The notes: generated from the sequence alone by a model not told the origin. Shown: positions 54,252-63,866, numbered from the stretch's first letter. The stretch is 64,000 bases of DNA from Flavobacterium sp. YO12 (GCF_004119495.1 NZ_NRQU01000013.1:24676-88675), one strand, 5' to 3'. Program-made: numbers and translations.

Positions 54252-55451
54252 TTAAGATTTTAATAATTCTTTTAATTTTGCTTCCAATTCTGTACCTCTT
54301 AAATTGTCGCCGATAATTACGCCTTTACCATCTACTAAATAAGTTGCAGGAATTGTTTTTACATTAAATGCTTTACTTACTTTATCATCATCTAAAAGGT
54401 TGTGCCATTGCATATTTTCCTGTCCTAATGCTTTCTGCCACGCTTTTTCATCTTTGTCGATTGAAATACTTAAAATTTCAAATCCTTTTTGCGAATATTC
54501 AGAATAGGCTGTTTTTAGATTTGGAATTTCTTTACGACAAGGCGCACACCAAGAAGCCCAAAAATCAATTAAAATATATTTTTTTCCAGCAACAATCTCT
54601 TTTACGTTGTATGCTTTTCCGTCTTTATCTTTTAATCCAAAATTCGCAACACTTGTTCCAATTAATGATTTTGGATTTAAATCTTTATCGACAACTTGAC
54701 CGTAGTAACTTTTCTTTGCTGCCGCAGAAAACTGCTCATAAATTGGCTTTTGATCAGGTGTAAAATAACTGTATTGTATCATCATGAAAAATGGCCCCCA
54801 CCACGTTGCTTTGTTTTTTGTGATAAGATCTCCTGTTGATTTTTCTACTTTTGCAAAAAATGCTTTCTCATCTGATTCAAATTTTTTCCATTGCGGAGTA
54901 TTCGCAATAGAATCCATTACTTTTTTATTTCCTGCAACTCTTGCACTGGAATAAGCATTCGAAATTTCTTCAGTACCTAAATGATACGCTTGATAATCTT
55001 TTTCTAAATCTGCTCTAAAAGCGATTTCTTTTTTGTAATAATCATGTGATTTAGAACCTGTAACAACTTCATCTTTAAACGAAATCCATTCTCCTTCTTC
55101 TTTAGAAACGTTTCCTGTAGCTGTTACTTTTATTTTAGCATTCTCAGCCATTACAGGAATGTTGCCTTTGCTTTTTCCAAAAATAATATAGAAAAAACGC
55201 GGTTCGTTTAATTTACCTGTAAACGTAAATTTTCCTTCTTTAAGCGTTGTTTCTGCTACAGGTAATTCAGAAGAATGAGTTGCTCCTGGAACTAATTGTA
55301 CTGTTGTTCCATCTGCAAGTCCTCTAATATTTCCTTCAATAGTATAAGATGTTGCTGCTGGTGCTGCTTTTTTCTTTTGTGCTATACTGCTATTTGAAAT
55401 CATAAATAAGCAGATGCATAATCCTAATATTTTATATTTAATTGTTTTCAT
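54252..55451 (-). CDS. Second TlpA-family thioredoxin, cluster B, soluble form
   Basis: Built like its neighbour: DUF4369-type beta domain (about residues 36-115, YTIEGNIRGLADGTTVQLV), helical linker and thioredoxin domain with WCAPC at 301-305 (DFWASWCAPCRKEIP) and IPATYLVDGKG. The redox motif has Ala in place of the Gly of WCGPC, and the N-terminus is a signal peptide ending ISNSSIAQ with no lipobox. It would thus be free in the periplasm while its neighbour is membrane-bound. It starts 65 bases after susD. Two TlpA proteins of different anchoring side by side suggest distinct partners. Confidence 0.92.
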   Translation of the reverse strand: MKTIKYKILGLCICLFMISNSSIAQKKKAAPAATSYTIEGNIRGLADGTTVQLVPGATHSSELPVAETTLKEGKFTFTGKLNEPRFFYIIFGKSKGNIPVMAENAKIKVTATGNVSKEEGEWISFKDEVVTGSKSHDYYKKEIAFRADLEKDYQAYHLGTEEISNAYSSARVAGNKKVMDSIANTPQWKKFESDEKAFFAKVEKSTGDLITKNKATWWGPFFMMIQYSYFTPDQKPIYEQFSAAAKKSYYGQVVDKDLNPKSLIGTSVANFGLKDKDGKAYNVKEIVAGKKYILIDFWASWCAPCRKEIPNLKTAYSEYSQKGFEILSISIDKDEKAWQKALGQENMQWHNLLDDDKVSKAFNVKTIPATYLVDGKGVIIGDNLRGTELEAKLKELLKS

Positions 55452-55515
55452 TTTTGATTGATATTTTTAGAATAGCTTCCCTTTCGAAATTCCTAATCAG
55501 GAAGCTTTAAGGTTA

Positions 55516-56922
55516 TTATTTAGGTACGTTTTGCGTAATTGTTCCGTTTCCTGGATTCTTTGTCGCTCCTTGCGGGAATGGCATTGTCCATAAATGAGAC
55601 GTTGATGATAAATTATAAGTTGTGCCGCCTGCTGTTTTGGTGAAACTAACTTTATAAACACCTTCTGCATTTAAACGGCGAGCGTCTGCAAAAGGAATAA
55701 GCGTTAAAATAAGTTCATTATTCTTAGTTTTAAAAATAGCGTTTAGCGCAGCTCCTTTATCTGTAGTTGCAATATCTTGATAAGAATCTGGCGCTATACG
55801 TGTTTTACGAACGGTGTTCAAAACTTCTAACGCTTGGCTGATCTGCCCTGCACGTGCCAAACATTCTGCTTTAATTAAGTAGACTTCGACAGTTGTGATT
55901 CCTCCATAATTAAACATCCCAGACAAGGTTCTTCTGTAATACGTGTCTTCACCCACTGTTCTAAGTTTCCAACGCGATTTAAAGCGTACGTCTCCAGCTT
56001 CAAAACGTTGTGCGCGTTCTACCGGAATACTATACTCTACAGATAAAAAAGTTGTAGACCCATGACGGAAAGTATAATTCTCTGGATAATCATATCCCAT
56101 TGGAGAGGGTGTCTCGATGTATGAATTAGGAAGATCAATTACCGCTTTATTTTTGGTATAATATGCATTCCAATCGTATAATTTATTGTTTTGAGAAAGT
56201 GCTAAATCTGCATATTTTAAGGCCTCTGTATAATTACTCATTTGTAGATAAACTCGTGAATAAAAAGCATAACCTGCTCCTAAATTAGGATGCAAAGCGG
56301 TTTGAGAAACTTTTGGCAAATATGGCAATGCGTCTTTTACATCAGTTAAAATAAAATCATACATTTCCTGAATAGTTACTTGCTTGCTCGGTGCATTAAT
56401 ATCGGCACTTGTAATTAATGGTACTGATAGTTTTGTTCCTGCTGTTGATGCATTATAAGTATCTGCATAAAAGTTTGCAAGGTTATAGTATGACATGGCG
56501 CGTAAAATTTTTGCTTCGGCCCACACTATTCTTTTTTGATCTTCGGTCGCTTCAGTTGTTGTTAAAACATTTGAGATAATCAAATTAAAAGTCGAAATTC
56601 CGGCATAACTTCTATAATATGTACCTTCATCTGCTTGATTTAATTGAATACGATCTGCAGTTTCATCCCACATATAATTCGCTTTTGTCAATCGCTCTGC
56701 TGATAATGTGGCTATTGTTATGAATTTATCGTTTAACAAGTTTAATGCTTGATCAACACTTACGCTTTGGTTTGTGTATTCATCGCGAATAAAAGCCTCA
56801 TAGTCAGCCAATGTTGTTGGTATTTTAGATCCTTTTGGAGCATCGTCAAGATAACTTTCGCAAGATGCAAAAGTGAAACCTAATGCCGCTATTAATACTG
56901 CCTTTTTATATATATTTTTCAT
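55516..56922 (-). CDS. SusD/RagB-family outer-membrane lipoprotein, cluster B
   Basis: The lipobox FTFASC followed by ESYLDDAPKGS, then the helical SusD fold with WAEAKILRAMSYYNLANFYADTYN (about residues 128-151), is diagnostic. The late NNELILTLIPFADARRLN block is a variant of the usual RRxE..RWxDLRR end. It lies 17 bases after susC and probably forms the lid of that transporter. At 468 residues it is a little shorter than the cluster A partner. No carbohydrate enzymes lie nearby, so peptide capture is the more likely role. Confidence 0.92.
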   Translation of the reverse strand: MKNIYKKAVLIAALGFTFASCESYLDDAPKGSKIPTTLADYEAFIRDEYTNQSVSVDQALNLLNDKFITIATLSAERLTKANYMWDETADRIQLNQADEGTYYRSYAGISTFNLIISNVLTTTEATEDQKRIVWAEAKILRAMSYYNLANFYADTYNASTAGTKLSVPLITSADINAPSKQVTIQEMYDFILTDVKDALPYLPKVSQTALHPNLGAGYAFYSRVYLQMSNYTEALKYADLALSQNNKLYDWNAYYTKNKAVIDLPNSYIETPSPMGYDYPENYTFRHGSTTFLSVEYSIPVERAQRFEAGDVRFKSRWKLRTVGEDTYYRRTLSGMFNYGGITTVEVYLIKAECLARAGQISQALEVLNTVRKTRIAPDSYQDIATTDKGAALNAIFKTKNNELILTLIPFADARRLNAEGVYKVSFTKTAGGTTYNLSSTSHLWTMPFPQGATKNPGNGTITQNVPK

Positions 56923-56939
56923 CGTGTAATCTTTTTAAA

Positions 56940-59900
56940 TTAGAAATTAATATTTACACCAAAAACTAAACTTGGAGATTGAAAGCCATTTAAAAGGAAC
57001 TTAGCATCTCTGCTTTTGGCTGCAGTAAAAACATTTTCTGCATTCAGATTAAAGCGAACACTTTCTAATTTTACCCTTTTAACAATTTCAGAAGGCATTT
57101 GATAGGCTAATGAAACATTGCTTAATCTAATGTTTGATGCGTCAAGTATATTAATATCTGCGTAACGGTAAATATCACGCGAATCTGAAGTAAAATCTGC
57201 TTCATATTCATACACTGCACGAGGTACATTGGTAAAAGCTTCATCGCCAGGTTTCTGCCAGCGATTTACAATATCTTTGTTTACCGTTGTAATATCTGTA
57301 ACATAACTTCCTAACGCTCCTGAATAATTGTTCTGTAACATTGGCAAAAAGGTGTTTCTGATTTTATGTCCTAACTCGTAGATAAACAGTGCCGAAAGTG
57401 AGAAGTTTTTATAGTTTACAGATGTATGAAATGATCCGCTGTGCGTTGGTACTGTTGTGCCATAATCATTAATCGCATCTAAATCGGCTGGATTGTAAAT
57501 TACTTTATCGCCTGCCGCATTATAAACCTGTGGTAAACCTTTATCACTTAAACCAGCCCATTTGTAACCGTAAATAGTATTATAATTATTCCCTACTCTA
57601 GGATATGAAGACGGGAAATCTAACTGTAGATAGTATACTGGCGCTTCTACTTTTACGAAGTCAACTTTATTTTTGTTATACGCATATAAAACAGAAGCAT
57701 CCCAAGAAAAAGAAGATGTTTGTACAATTGTACCTCTTAAACTCACCTCAATTCCTTTATTGGTCATTTCTCCATTGTTTATTGTATAAGTAGAGTACCC
57801 AAATCCTTCTGTTGGGATACCATTACTGTTTGCTAATAAATCCTGACCTTTTTTGTTGTAAACATCAAAAGTACCGCTAAATCTATTTTTGAAGAAACCA
57901 AAATCTAAACCTATATTAGTTGTTGTTGTTTTTTCCCAAGATAATTCAGGATTTGGTCTTTGATTAACATATCCCTGATTTCCTCCTACATTTGGGTTCG
58001 CATAATAACTAGCTGTTAAATAAGGTGCAGAATTTTTAGCCACATTTCCTCCAATACCATATGAACCACGAAGTTTAAGTGCATTGATCCAAGAAACTTT
58101 AAAAAATGATTCTTTGTCAATATTCCAGCCAGCTCCAGCAGACCAAGTTGGTTTATTTTGATACTTATTGTCTGTTCCCCAAAGATTAGAACGATCCCAG
58201 CGTAAACTTCCTGTTAAAGAGTATTTTTTATCGTATGTATATCCTCCTGTTCCATAAAAAGAAACGTAACGATTTACTAATTCACGATTTGCAGAGAAAT
58301 CTCTTAGCTCCATATAACCTCCAAAAATAGAACCATACACTTTAAGCAAATCTGCTTGATTTACTGGTGCGTATGACAACGTTTGCTCATCCCATCCGTA
58401 ACGTGTGTTATCTCCATACTCTACTTTTGAGTGACGTATTTCCATACCTGCAATGGCAGTTACATCGTGTATATTATTAAAAGTTTGATCAAAATTTAAT
58501 TGCTGACGAAAGTTGTAAGCATTAGAAAATTGATTGGTTTCTTTTAAGATATTACCGTAAGGCAAATTGAAAACTGCTTGGTTATTGTTATCAATAGTTA
58601 CTAATTCATTTACCCTATTTCTAACTTCAAATGACTCTTTATTTTTTAATAAACTGCCTCTATCTACTCCATACTCGTACTGGAACATTGCATTGTAATT
58701 AAAGGCATTGCTAAACTTCACATTAAATTTTGCAAAAGTTCTATTTAAGAAATTCTTAGTTTTATTTATATTTCGTCCAAGTTCATCCATTGGCGTAATA
58801 TCCATGTTGTAAAGACCATAAGTCTGCATAGATTGCAATGTAAAATCATTGTATCGCGAAACCGCTGTAGAAACAAAATTAGATCCATCATTGTTCACTA
58901 ATTGATTGTACATCTGATATTTAAACTTTGGATCTAGCGGATTATATGTTTGTGTATCACTTTCTCCATAATTAATATAGGTTCCTAAATCTATAGACAA
59001 CCAACTATTAACCTGAGTTGAGTTTTTCAAATTCAAACCAACCGACTGGTTATCAGAATATTTATCTTCAAATTTATTTCCCTTGTAAGTCAGCGATGCA
59101 TTAAATGAGTTTGAATCTGTTGCTTTTCCTAAACTTACGTTATGCTGAATAAAGTATTGATCTCGTTTTGCATATTTCGCAATATCATCATAATATCTGT
59201 ATCCTTGTGCCCCAAGAGCGTCAAGACGGCCGTTCATTTCTGCTAAAGAAGTTTTTCCTGCGTAACCATTTAATATAGTCTGCATTCCTAAACTTGTAAA
59301 TACAGCATTGTTCAATAATGATTGTGAATATGAACTAGCGCCAGCTCCTTGTAAATTTGGGTTGGCTGCAGCCCATCCTCTTTCTAGGCCAATAATATCA
59401 CCTGCATCTGTTAAATTTCCTGTATAATTTCTATACGGAGTAACGGTTAAGTTACTTGAAAATGAAATGTTTGTTTTCCCCGCCTTCGCTTTCTTAGTAG
59501 TAATTACCACTACACCATTTGCCGCTCTTGCACCATAAATAGAAGAAGCCGCAGCATCTTTTAATACTGTGATGGTTTCAATATCTTCTAAGTTTAAGTT
59601 TGGTAAATTTTCTTCTAAGCTAAAATATTGGTTAAATTTTGTATTTTCAATCGGGAAGCCATCTATTACGTATAATGGTGTAGTTAAACCATTCATTGTA
59701 GTAGTTCCGCGTATTTTTCCATCCTGATATCCTACAATACGTCCTTCTAATATTTTATCTAAACTGCTTAAACGCTGCTCTTTAAAATCTTTCGCTTTTA
59801 AATTCGAGAAAGATCCCGTAGCTTGATCTGCAGCAATATTTTGATAACCTGTAGTTAATACAATTTCACCTAATTCGAGTGTATCTTCTTTAAGTATTAC

Positions 59901-60509
59901 ATTGATAACACTTCTTCCTGCCACTTTAATTTCTTGTCTTACATATCCTAAATAAGCAAATGCCAAAGTACTTTCGCTATTAACGACAATAATCTGATAT
60001 TCACCATTAAAATCTGTTTGAACACCTCTTCCTGAACCATTATCAGAAATAGCTGCACCTACTAAAGGATTACCTTTTTCATCGGTAACTCTACCTTTTA
60101 CAATAAAATCTACTTCAGCTTTTACTGTCGGTTCCTTTTCTTGAGCTTTTTTTGCCATTAAAACAATATGGTTTCCTGATACTTTGTAATCTGTACCAGT
60201 GTTTCCAAAAATTGTGTTTAATAATTTCTCTATAGAAACATTACTTTCATTAATATTAATAGTTCTATTCAAATCTACAGATCTAACATTGTAAACGAAT
60301 CTGTAATTGGTTGTGTATTCTATTTTTTCAATAACCTTTGCAACGGTCATATTGTTCGCATTAAAAGACATTTTTGCTTTTTGCGAATAGCTTACTCCCG
60401 CCTGCATAACGGTTAAGGTGGTTAATAAAAATAATGTAGTCAATTTCATTTTTAGATCAAATTTCAAAAAAGGCTTATCGAACCTGATTGTGTTCAAGAG
60501 TTTTTTCAT
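56940..60509 (-). CDS. SusC/RagA TonB-dependent transporter with STN domain, cluster B
   Basis: A 1189-residue outer-membrane importer. The N-terminus KPFLKFDLKMKLTTLFLL is typical of flavobacterial SusC and supports the first ATG. Domains: STN (about residues 47-117, AKMSFNANNMTVAKVIEKIE), CarboxypepD-reg-like (about 135-210, VKGRVTDEKGNPLVGAAI), plug (about 215-345, SSIYGARAANGVVVITTKKAKAGK) and the barrel ending SLVFGVNINF. The STN domain with adjacent fecR and sigma genes indicates transporter-driven signalling, as in cluster A. It heads the transport part of the operon, 153 bases downstream of fecR. Confidence 0.95.
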   Translation of the reverse strand: MKKLLNTIRFDKPFLKFDLKMKLTTLFLLTTLTVMQAGVSYSQKAKMSFNANNMTVAKVIEKIEYTTNYRFVYNVRSVDLNRTININESNVSIEKLLNTIFGNTGTDYKVSGNHIVLMAKKAQEKEPTVKAEVDFIVKGRVTDEKGNPLVGAAISDNGSGRGVQTDFNGEYQIIVVNSESTLAFAYLGYVRQEIKVAGRSVINVILKEDTLELGEIVLTTGYQNIAADQATGSFSNLKAKDFKEQRLSSLDKILEGRIVGYQDGKIRGTTTMNGLTTPLYVIDGFPIENTKFNQYFSLEENLPNLNLEDIETITVLKDAAASSIYGARAANGVVVITTKKAKAGKTNISFSSNLTVTPYRNYTGNLTDAGDIIGLERGWAAANPNLQGAGASSYSQSLLNNAVFTSLGMQTILNGYAGKTSLAEMNGRLDALGAQGYRYYDDIAKYAKRDQYFIQHNVSLGKATDSNSFNASLTYKGNKFEDKYSDNQSVGLNLKNSTQVNSWLSIDLGTYINYGESDTQTYNPLDPKFKYQMYNQLVNNDGSNFVSTAVSRYNDFTLQSMQTYGLYNMDITPMDELGRNINKTKNFLNRTFAKFNVKFSNAFNYNAMFQYEYGVDRGSLLKNKESFEVRNRVNELVTIDNNNQAVFNLPYGNILKETNQFSNAYNFRQQLNFDQTFNNIHDVTAIAGMEIRHSKVEYGDNTRYGWDEQTLSYAPVNQADLLKVYGSIFGGYMELRDFSANRELVNRYVSFYGTGGYTYDKKYSLTGSLRWDRSNLWGTDNKYQNKPTWSAGAGWNIDKESFFKVSWINALKLRGSYGIGGNVAKNSAPYLTASYYANPNVGGNQGYVNQRPNPELSWEKTTTTNIGLDFGFFKNRFSGTFDVYNKKGQDLLANSNGIPTEGFGYSTYTINNGEMTNKGIEVSLRGTIVQTSSFSWDASVLYAYNKNKVDFVKVEAPVYYLQLDFPSSYPRVGNNYNTIYGYKWAGLSDKGLPQVYNAAGDKVIYNPADLDAINDYGTTVPTHSGSFHTSVNYKNFSLSALFIYELGHKIRNTFLPMLQNNYSGALGSYVTDITTVNKDIVNRWQKPGDEAFTNVPRAVYEYEADFTSDSRDIYRYADINILDASNIRLSNVSLAYQMPSEIVKRVKLESVRFNLNAENVFTAAKSRDAKFLLNGFQSPSLVFGVNINF

Positions 60510-60564
60510 ACTTTTAAAATGTTTTTTAATGTTGGTTGGTTAATTAACTGATCGCATTTATTCT

Positions 60565-60598
60565 ACCGGGAAATGTTGGCGCATTTTCCGGTTTTTTT
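60565..60598 (+). terminator. Plus-strand terminator-like hairpin between fecR and susC
   Basis: The stem ACCGGGAAATG (60565-60575) and CATTTTCCGGT (60582-60592, one G-T pair) is followed by seven Ts on the plus strand. That is opposite to the direction of both flanking genes. It could end an antisense transcript or act as a hairpin in the minus-strand mRNA. Confidence 0.5.
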
Positions 60599-60662
60599 AT
60601 AAATAACGACTCTTTCTTTTAAGACTTTTACTTCATAGGCGTTACTGGTTTAATTGTTATTT

Positions 60663-61817
60663 CTATTTGATTGTAATTTTATCTCTGTCTATCGAATAAT
60701 CGATCGCATAACTATCACTAAAATATTTTAATACTACTTCAATAGGCTCATTATCAAAACTTGCATTAAAAATTTCTTTTCCAAGTACTTTATTTTTATT
60801 AATAAAGGTTACGTTATACTGGCGTTCTAGCTTTTTGATGATTTCTTCAAACGAGGCGTTTTTAAACACTAAACTTCCTTTTACCCAAGCGGTATAATAA
60901 TCTGTATTTACGTTTTCCTTTGTTATTGCATAGGTTCCTTTTGTACTGGTACCTTTTTCTCCCGGCGTTAAATAAACTTGATTTTGGTTTGTTTTTTGAT
61001 CTTTGTAAAGTGAAACTTTACCTTCAACCAAAACAATATCTGTGTTTATATTTTCAGTATACGTATCTACATTAAACTTGGTTCCTAAAACCTCAACATT
61101 TATTTCCTGTGTATTTACTGTAAACGGATGGGTTTTATCTTTTGCAACTTCAAAGTAAGCTTCGCCTGTTAAATAAACTTCACGGTTTTGATTTTTTGAA
61201 AACTGTACTGGATATCGTAATGATGTTCCTGCATTTAAATGAATAATAGTTCCATCAGATAACTGCACTTCAAACTTTTTCCCATATGGTATCTGCAATG
61301 TGTTGTAAACCATCTTTTCTTCAGAATAAGCTTTTGTATAAACCAATCTATCTTTTTCCTGTTTACCAATAATTTTTCCGGATGCATCGGTTATATTTCG
61401 AGTACTTTTTACATCAATAGTTTGTGATGATTCGTTACCAATCTGTAATATTATTTGATCTTCTCTCGGGATTATAACGTTATGTTTTGACTGTAATGAA
61501 TCATTCGAATTTTTATATAAATAAAATCCGCCCAAGGCTACTATCAAAATAGCGGCATATTTATAATAAGATGAAAATCTTCTTTTATAAAATACATTAT
61601 TCTCTTTTTGAATTCTTTCTGTAAGTTGTTTTCTAACTTCGGAAGAATCAAAATTATTCACTGCGCTATCTATTGCATAATTTGTTTTTACAAAATCCTT
61701 AAACACAAGCTGATTTTTTTCCTCAGTCAACCATGCAGTCAACTCTTCAATTTCATCTTGAGTCGCTTGGTTTGTGATAAATTTAACAATTAACCGCTCT
61801 GACTTTTTTATTGACAT
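60663..61817 (-). CDS. FecR-family anti-sigma regulator, cluster B
   Basis: A single-pass regulator of about 384 residues from the ATG at 61817. An upstream ATG at 61856 would add 13 residues that do not fit the family start. The cytoplasmic part is ERLIVKFITNQATQDEIEELTAWL, the membrane helix YKYAAILIVALGGFYLYK, and the periplasmic FecR domain includes IPYGKKFEVQLSDGTIIHLNAGTSLRYP and GEAYFEVAKDK. The C-terminal region (GSLVFKNASFEEIIKKLERQYNVTF) matches that of the cluster A FecR. It should hold the divergent sigma factor inactive until the SusC transporter is occupied. Confidence 0.93.
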   Translation of the reverse strand: MSIKKSERLIVKFITNQATQDEIEELTAWLTEEKNQLVFKDFVKTNYAIDSAVNNFDSSEVRKQLTERIQKENNVFYKRRFSSYYKYAAILIVALGGFYLYKNSNDSLQSKHNVIIPREDQIILQIGNESSQTIDVKSTRNITDASGKIIGKQEKDRLVYTKAYSEEKMVYNTLQIPYGKKFEVQLSDGTIIHLNAGTSLRYPVQFSKNQNREVYLTGEAYFEVAKDKTHPFTVNTQEINVEVLGTKFNVDTYTENINTDIVLVEGKVSLYKDQKTNQNQVYLTPGEKGTSTKGTYAITKENVNTDYYTAWVKGSLVFKNASFEEIIKKLERQYNVTFINKNKVLGKEIFNASFDNEPIEVVLKYFSDSYAIDYSIDRDKITIK

Positions 61818-62084
61818 TTTAGTTCTTTTTAATGTTATTACGAAACCAAAAAACAAAACCCTAACAATTTGATAAAGTTTTTTTCATTTTGCTTAATTTT
61901 ACATTTTATTGATGGCTTATACTTTTACAAAACCATACTAATTTACTAGAATTTAAAAACGTAATTATTCTGGCTTTGCTTTTTTAAAGAATTATTATTT
62001 GTAATAATTTTCAAATAGAAAATTAAAAAAGAGCGTTTTTTTATGAAATACTTCCATATTTAAGCTCTAAAACCTATTAATTTA

Positions 62085-62092
62085 TATATTTG
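62085..62092 (+). promoter_or_regulatory. -7 promoter element abutting the cluster B sigma gene
   Basis: TATATTTG (exact TAnnTTTG) ends only 5 bases before the ATG at 62098. With the usual 3 to 8 base distance to the start of transcription, the mRNA would have little or no leader. Confidence 0.5.
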
Positions 62093-62097
62093 TTTTC

Positions 62098-62697
62098 ATG
62101 AAAATTGATGATTACAACGACAACTATACCTTAGTAGAGTCTCTTAAAACTGGAGATGAGCATGCTTATGCATACTTAATCGACAACTATCATCATAAAC
62201 TGTGCGTATATGCAAACAGCTTAGTTAAAAATGTTTACAGTGCCGAAGATATTGTGCAAAATGTTTTTATTAAAGTTTGGGAACAACGTACAAGATTAAA
62301 AACAGACCATGCTATAAAGAGTTTTCTTTACAAACTGGTTTACAACGAATTCATTGATTTGTATAGAAAAAATCAATCTCTTTTTTTATTAGAAAAATCG
62401 TATTATGATGCCTTAAATGGTGTTGTTCAAGAAGATGATTCTGAATCTTTTCAAAGGGTATTAAATGCAGTAAATAATGAAATTCAAAATTTACCTCCAA
62501 AATGTAAAGAAGTTTTTATTTTAAGTAAAAAAGAAGGTTTGACAAATATTGAAATTGCGGAACATCTAGATGTTTCTATTAAAACTGTTGAAGCACAAAT
62601 TACTAAGGCTTTCTCGATTTTGAGAACTTCTTTAAATAAAAAGATTAACAGCATCTTATTTCTCCTGTTCTCAATGAAAAATTTAAAAAATCAATGA
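62098..62697 (+). CDS. ECF sigma factor (RpoE-like), cluster B
   Basis: A 199-residue sigma-70 family protein with region 2 at SAEDIVQNVFIKVWEQRTRL (about residues 48-67). Region 4 is LPPKCKEVFILSKKEGLTNIEIAEHLDVSIKTVEAQITKAFSIL (about 136-179), the FecI-like type of Bacteroidota. Unlike in cluster A, where sigma and fecR are in line, it is divergent from fecR with a 280-base gap. No in-frame ATG lies near downstream, so the start at 62098 is probably correct despite the promoter element directly before it. Confidence 0.93.
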   Translation: MKIDDYNDNYTLVESLKTGDEHAYAYLIDNYHHKLCVYANSLVKNVYSAEDIVQNVFIKVWEQRTRLKTDHAIKSFLYKLVYNEFIDLYRKNQSLFLLEKSYYDALNGVVQEDDSESFQRVLNAVNNEIQNLPPKCKEVFILSKKEGLTNIEIAEHLDVSIKTVEAQITKAFSILRTSLNKKINSILFLLFSMKNLKNQ

Positions 62698-63408
62698 TAT
62701 TGACCGCCAATTTCTATTTTTTGGCATAGCTTCATTTCAAAACTGAGGATAATTCTCAAGGGATTTTTCAAATTTATATATGAAATAAGTGGAGCTAATA
62801 CTTTTTGTGCTGAAAAAAGCTACTTAAAAATGCTAATAATTATCAAAAAGTCAGTTATTTTTATCAAGTAATACATTGCTTCTGTTTTATCATTCAAAAT
62901 GAATTAAGACAATCAAAAAACAAATTCAAAAAACCTAAAAAAACAACACGTTACACGTTTAAAAAAATAAAAAACTGACGTTTTTATTTTCGTGACAACA
63001 TCGTGGCACAAGAAGTTGATTTTTTTTTTAACGCAGTATAGACAAGGGTTTAGACGATTAAATTCGAATCCTGCTCTATTCATACTTAGTAAATTTCTAA
63101 CACAATTGCTTTCTGATTAGACTAAAGCCATTTGAAAACTCTAATATCTTCATAAAATTTTAATTTCATAATCTCTAATTAATTAGATAATCTTACTAAA
63201 AACAAACTCGTATTCTTTAGACAATACTAAATGGAGTTATCTCCAAAACTTCCACAGAAAGCTAAAGCGCATTTTAATTAAGCTAGCTTAAATAAAATCA
63301 AATAGATTTTTAGTTCAATCGCAACAAGGCATCTAAACCAAAATTCTGATGACATATAAAGACAGTCTCAACATTTCATTTCATTAATCACTAAATGTAT
63401 CTCTTTAC
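62698..63408. other. Gene-poor AT-rich interval
   Basis: About 710 bases with frequent stops in all frames and no supported gene, terminator or promoter match that I can see. A short stretch near 63091 (AAATTCGAATCCTGCTC) recalls a tRNA T-arm but has no cloverleaf around it. Confidence 0.6.
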
Positions 63409-63702
63409 CTATTCCGCTTTTTCTATAGCCAAATGGAGCAACACTGCCAATAAAACACCCCTTTTTGCTTTGGCTGTATATAATCCTTTGCGCACTTTAA
63501 TACTTCTGTTTATATTATCTTTCTCAGCAAATAAAAACTGTAGTCCTGTTCTAAAGAAATTTCCTGGAACTTCATAATCAAAAGTGATTCCCTCGGTAAC
63601 ACTTACATCCTGTATTCTATATTTTTTCTGAAGCTCTTTTATCAATCTAAGAGCTTCTCCTGCATTCCCGCTAAATCGTAGATATCTAATTACTCTCTTC
63701 AT
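63409..63702 (-). CDS. 97-residue protein of unknown function
   Basis: I do not recognise it. The product is very basic (RVIRYLRFSG, ELQKKYRI, SIKVRKGLYTAKAKRG) with a central VTEGITFDYEVPGNFFRTGLQFLF segment and a hydrophobic C-terminal helix (VLLAVLLHLAIEKAE); no signal peptide. It overlaps the end of the preceding small frame by 17 bases, a layout typical of translational coupling. No database family can be named, and a chance open frame is possible. Confidence 0.45.
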   Translation of the reverse strand: MKRVIRYLRFSGNAGEALRLIKELQKKYRIQDVSVTEGITFDYEVPGNFFRTGLQFLFAEKDNINRSIKVRKGLYTAKAKRGVLLAVLLHLAIEKAE

Positions 63703-63841
63703 GGTATTGGCTTAAAATTGATTCAACAAGAATTTCAATAACTAATTCTGTCAACTGCTTCTCTTTTTCATTTTCAAATTGTTCGATACAATTTGGTATT
63801 TTCATATCAATTATATCATCTTCTGTGTATTCTCTCAGCAT
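63686..63841 (-). CDS. 51-residue acidic protein of unknown function
   Basis: The minus-strand frame from ATG 63841 to TAG 63686-63688 encodes an acidic helical protein (MLREYTEDDIIDMKIPNCIE, ending SQYHEESN). A TAATTTTG promoter element lies 18 bases upstream. The acidic product followed by a very basic partner with overlapping genes is an arrangement seen in toxin-antitoxin or small regulator pairs, but no such family is recognised here. Confidence 0.45.
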   Translation of the reverse strand: MLREYTEDDIIDMKIPNCIEQFENEKEKQLTELVIEILVESILSQYHEESN

Positions 63842-63858
63842 AATTTAATTTTTGAACG

Positions 63859-63866
63859 CAAAATTA
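63859..63866 (-). promoter_or_regulatory. -7 promoter element for the two small frames
   Basis: The minus strand reads TAATTTTG (exact TAnnTTTG), 18 bases upstream of the ATG at 63841. Confidence 0.5.

Noticed and set aside
63057..63100. Possible tRNA fragment or attachment site near ATTCGAATCCTGCTC
   Set aside because: Only a T-loop-like string is present, with no cloverleaf, no integrase gene and no second copy in the window.
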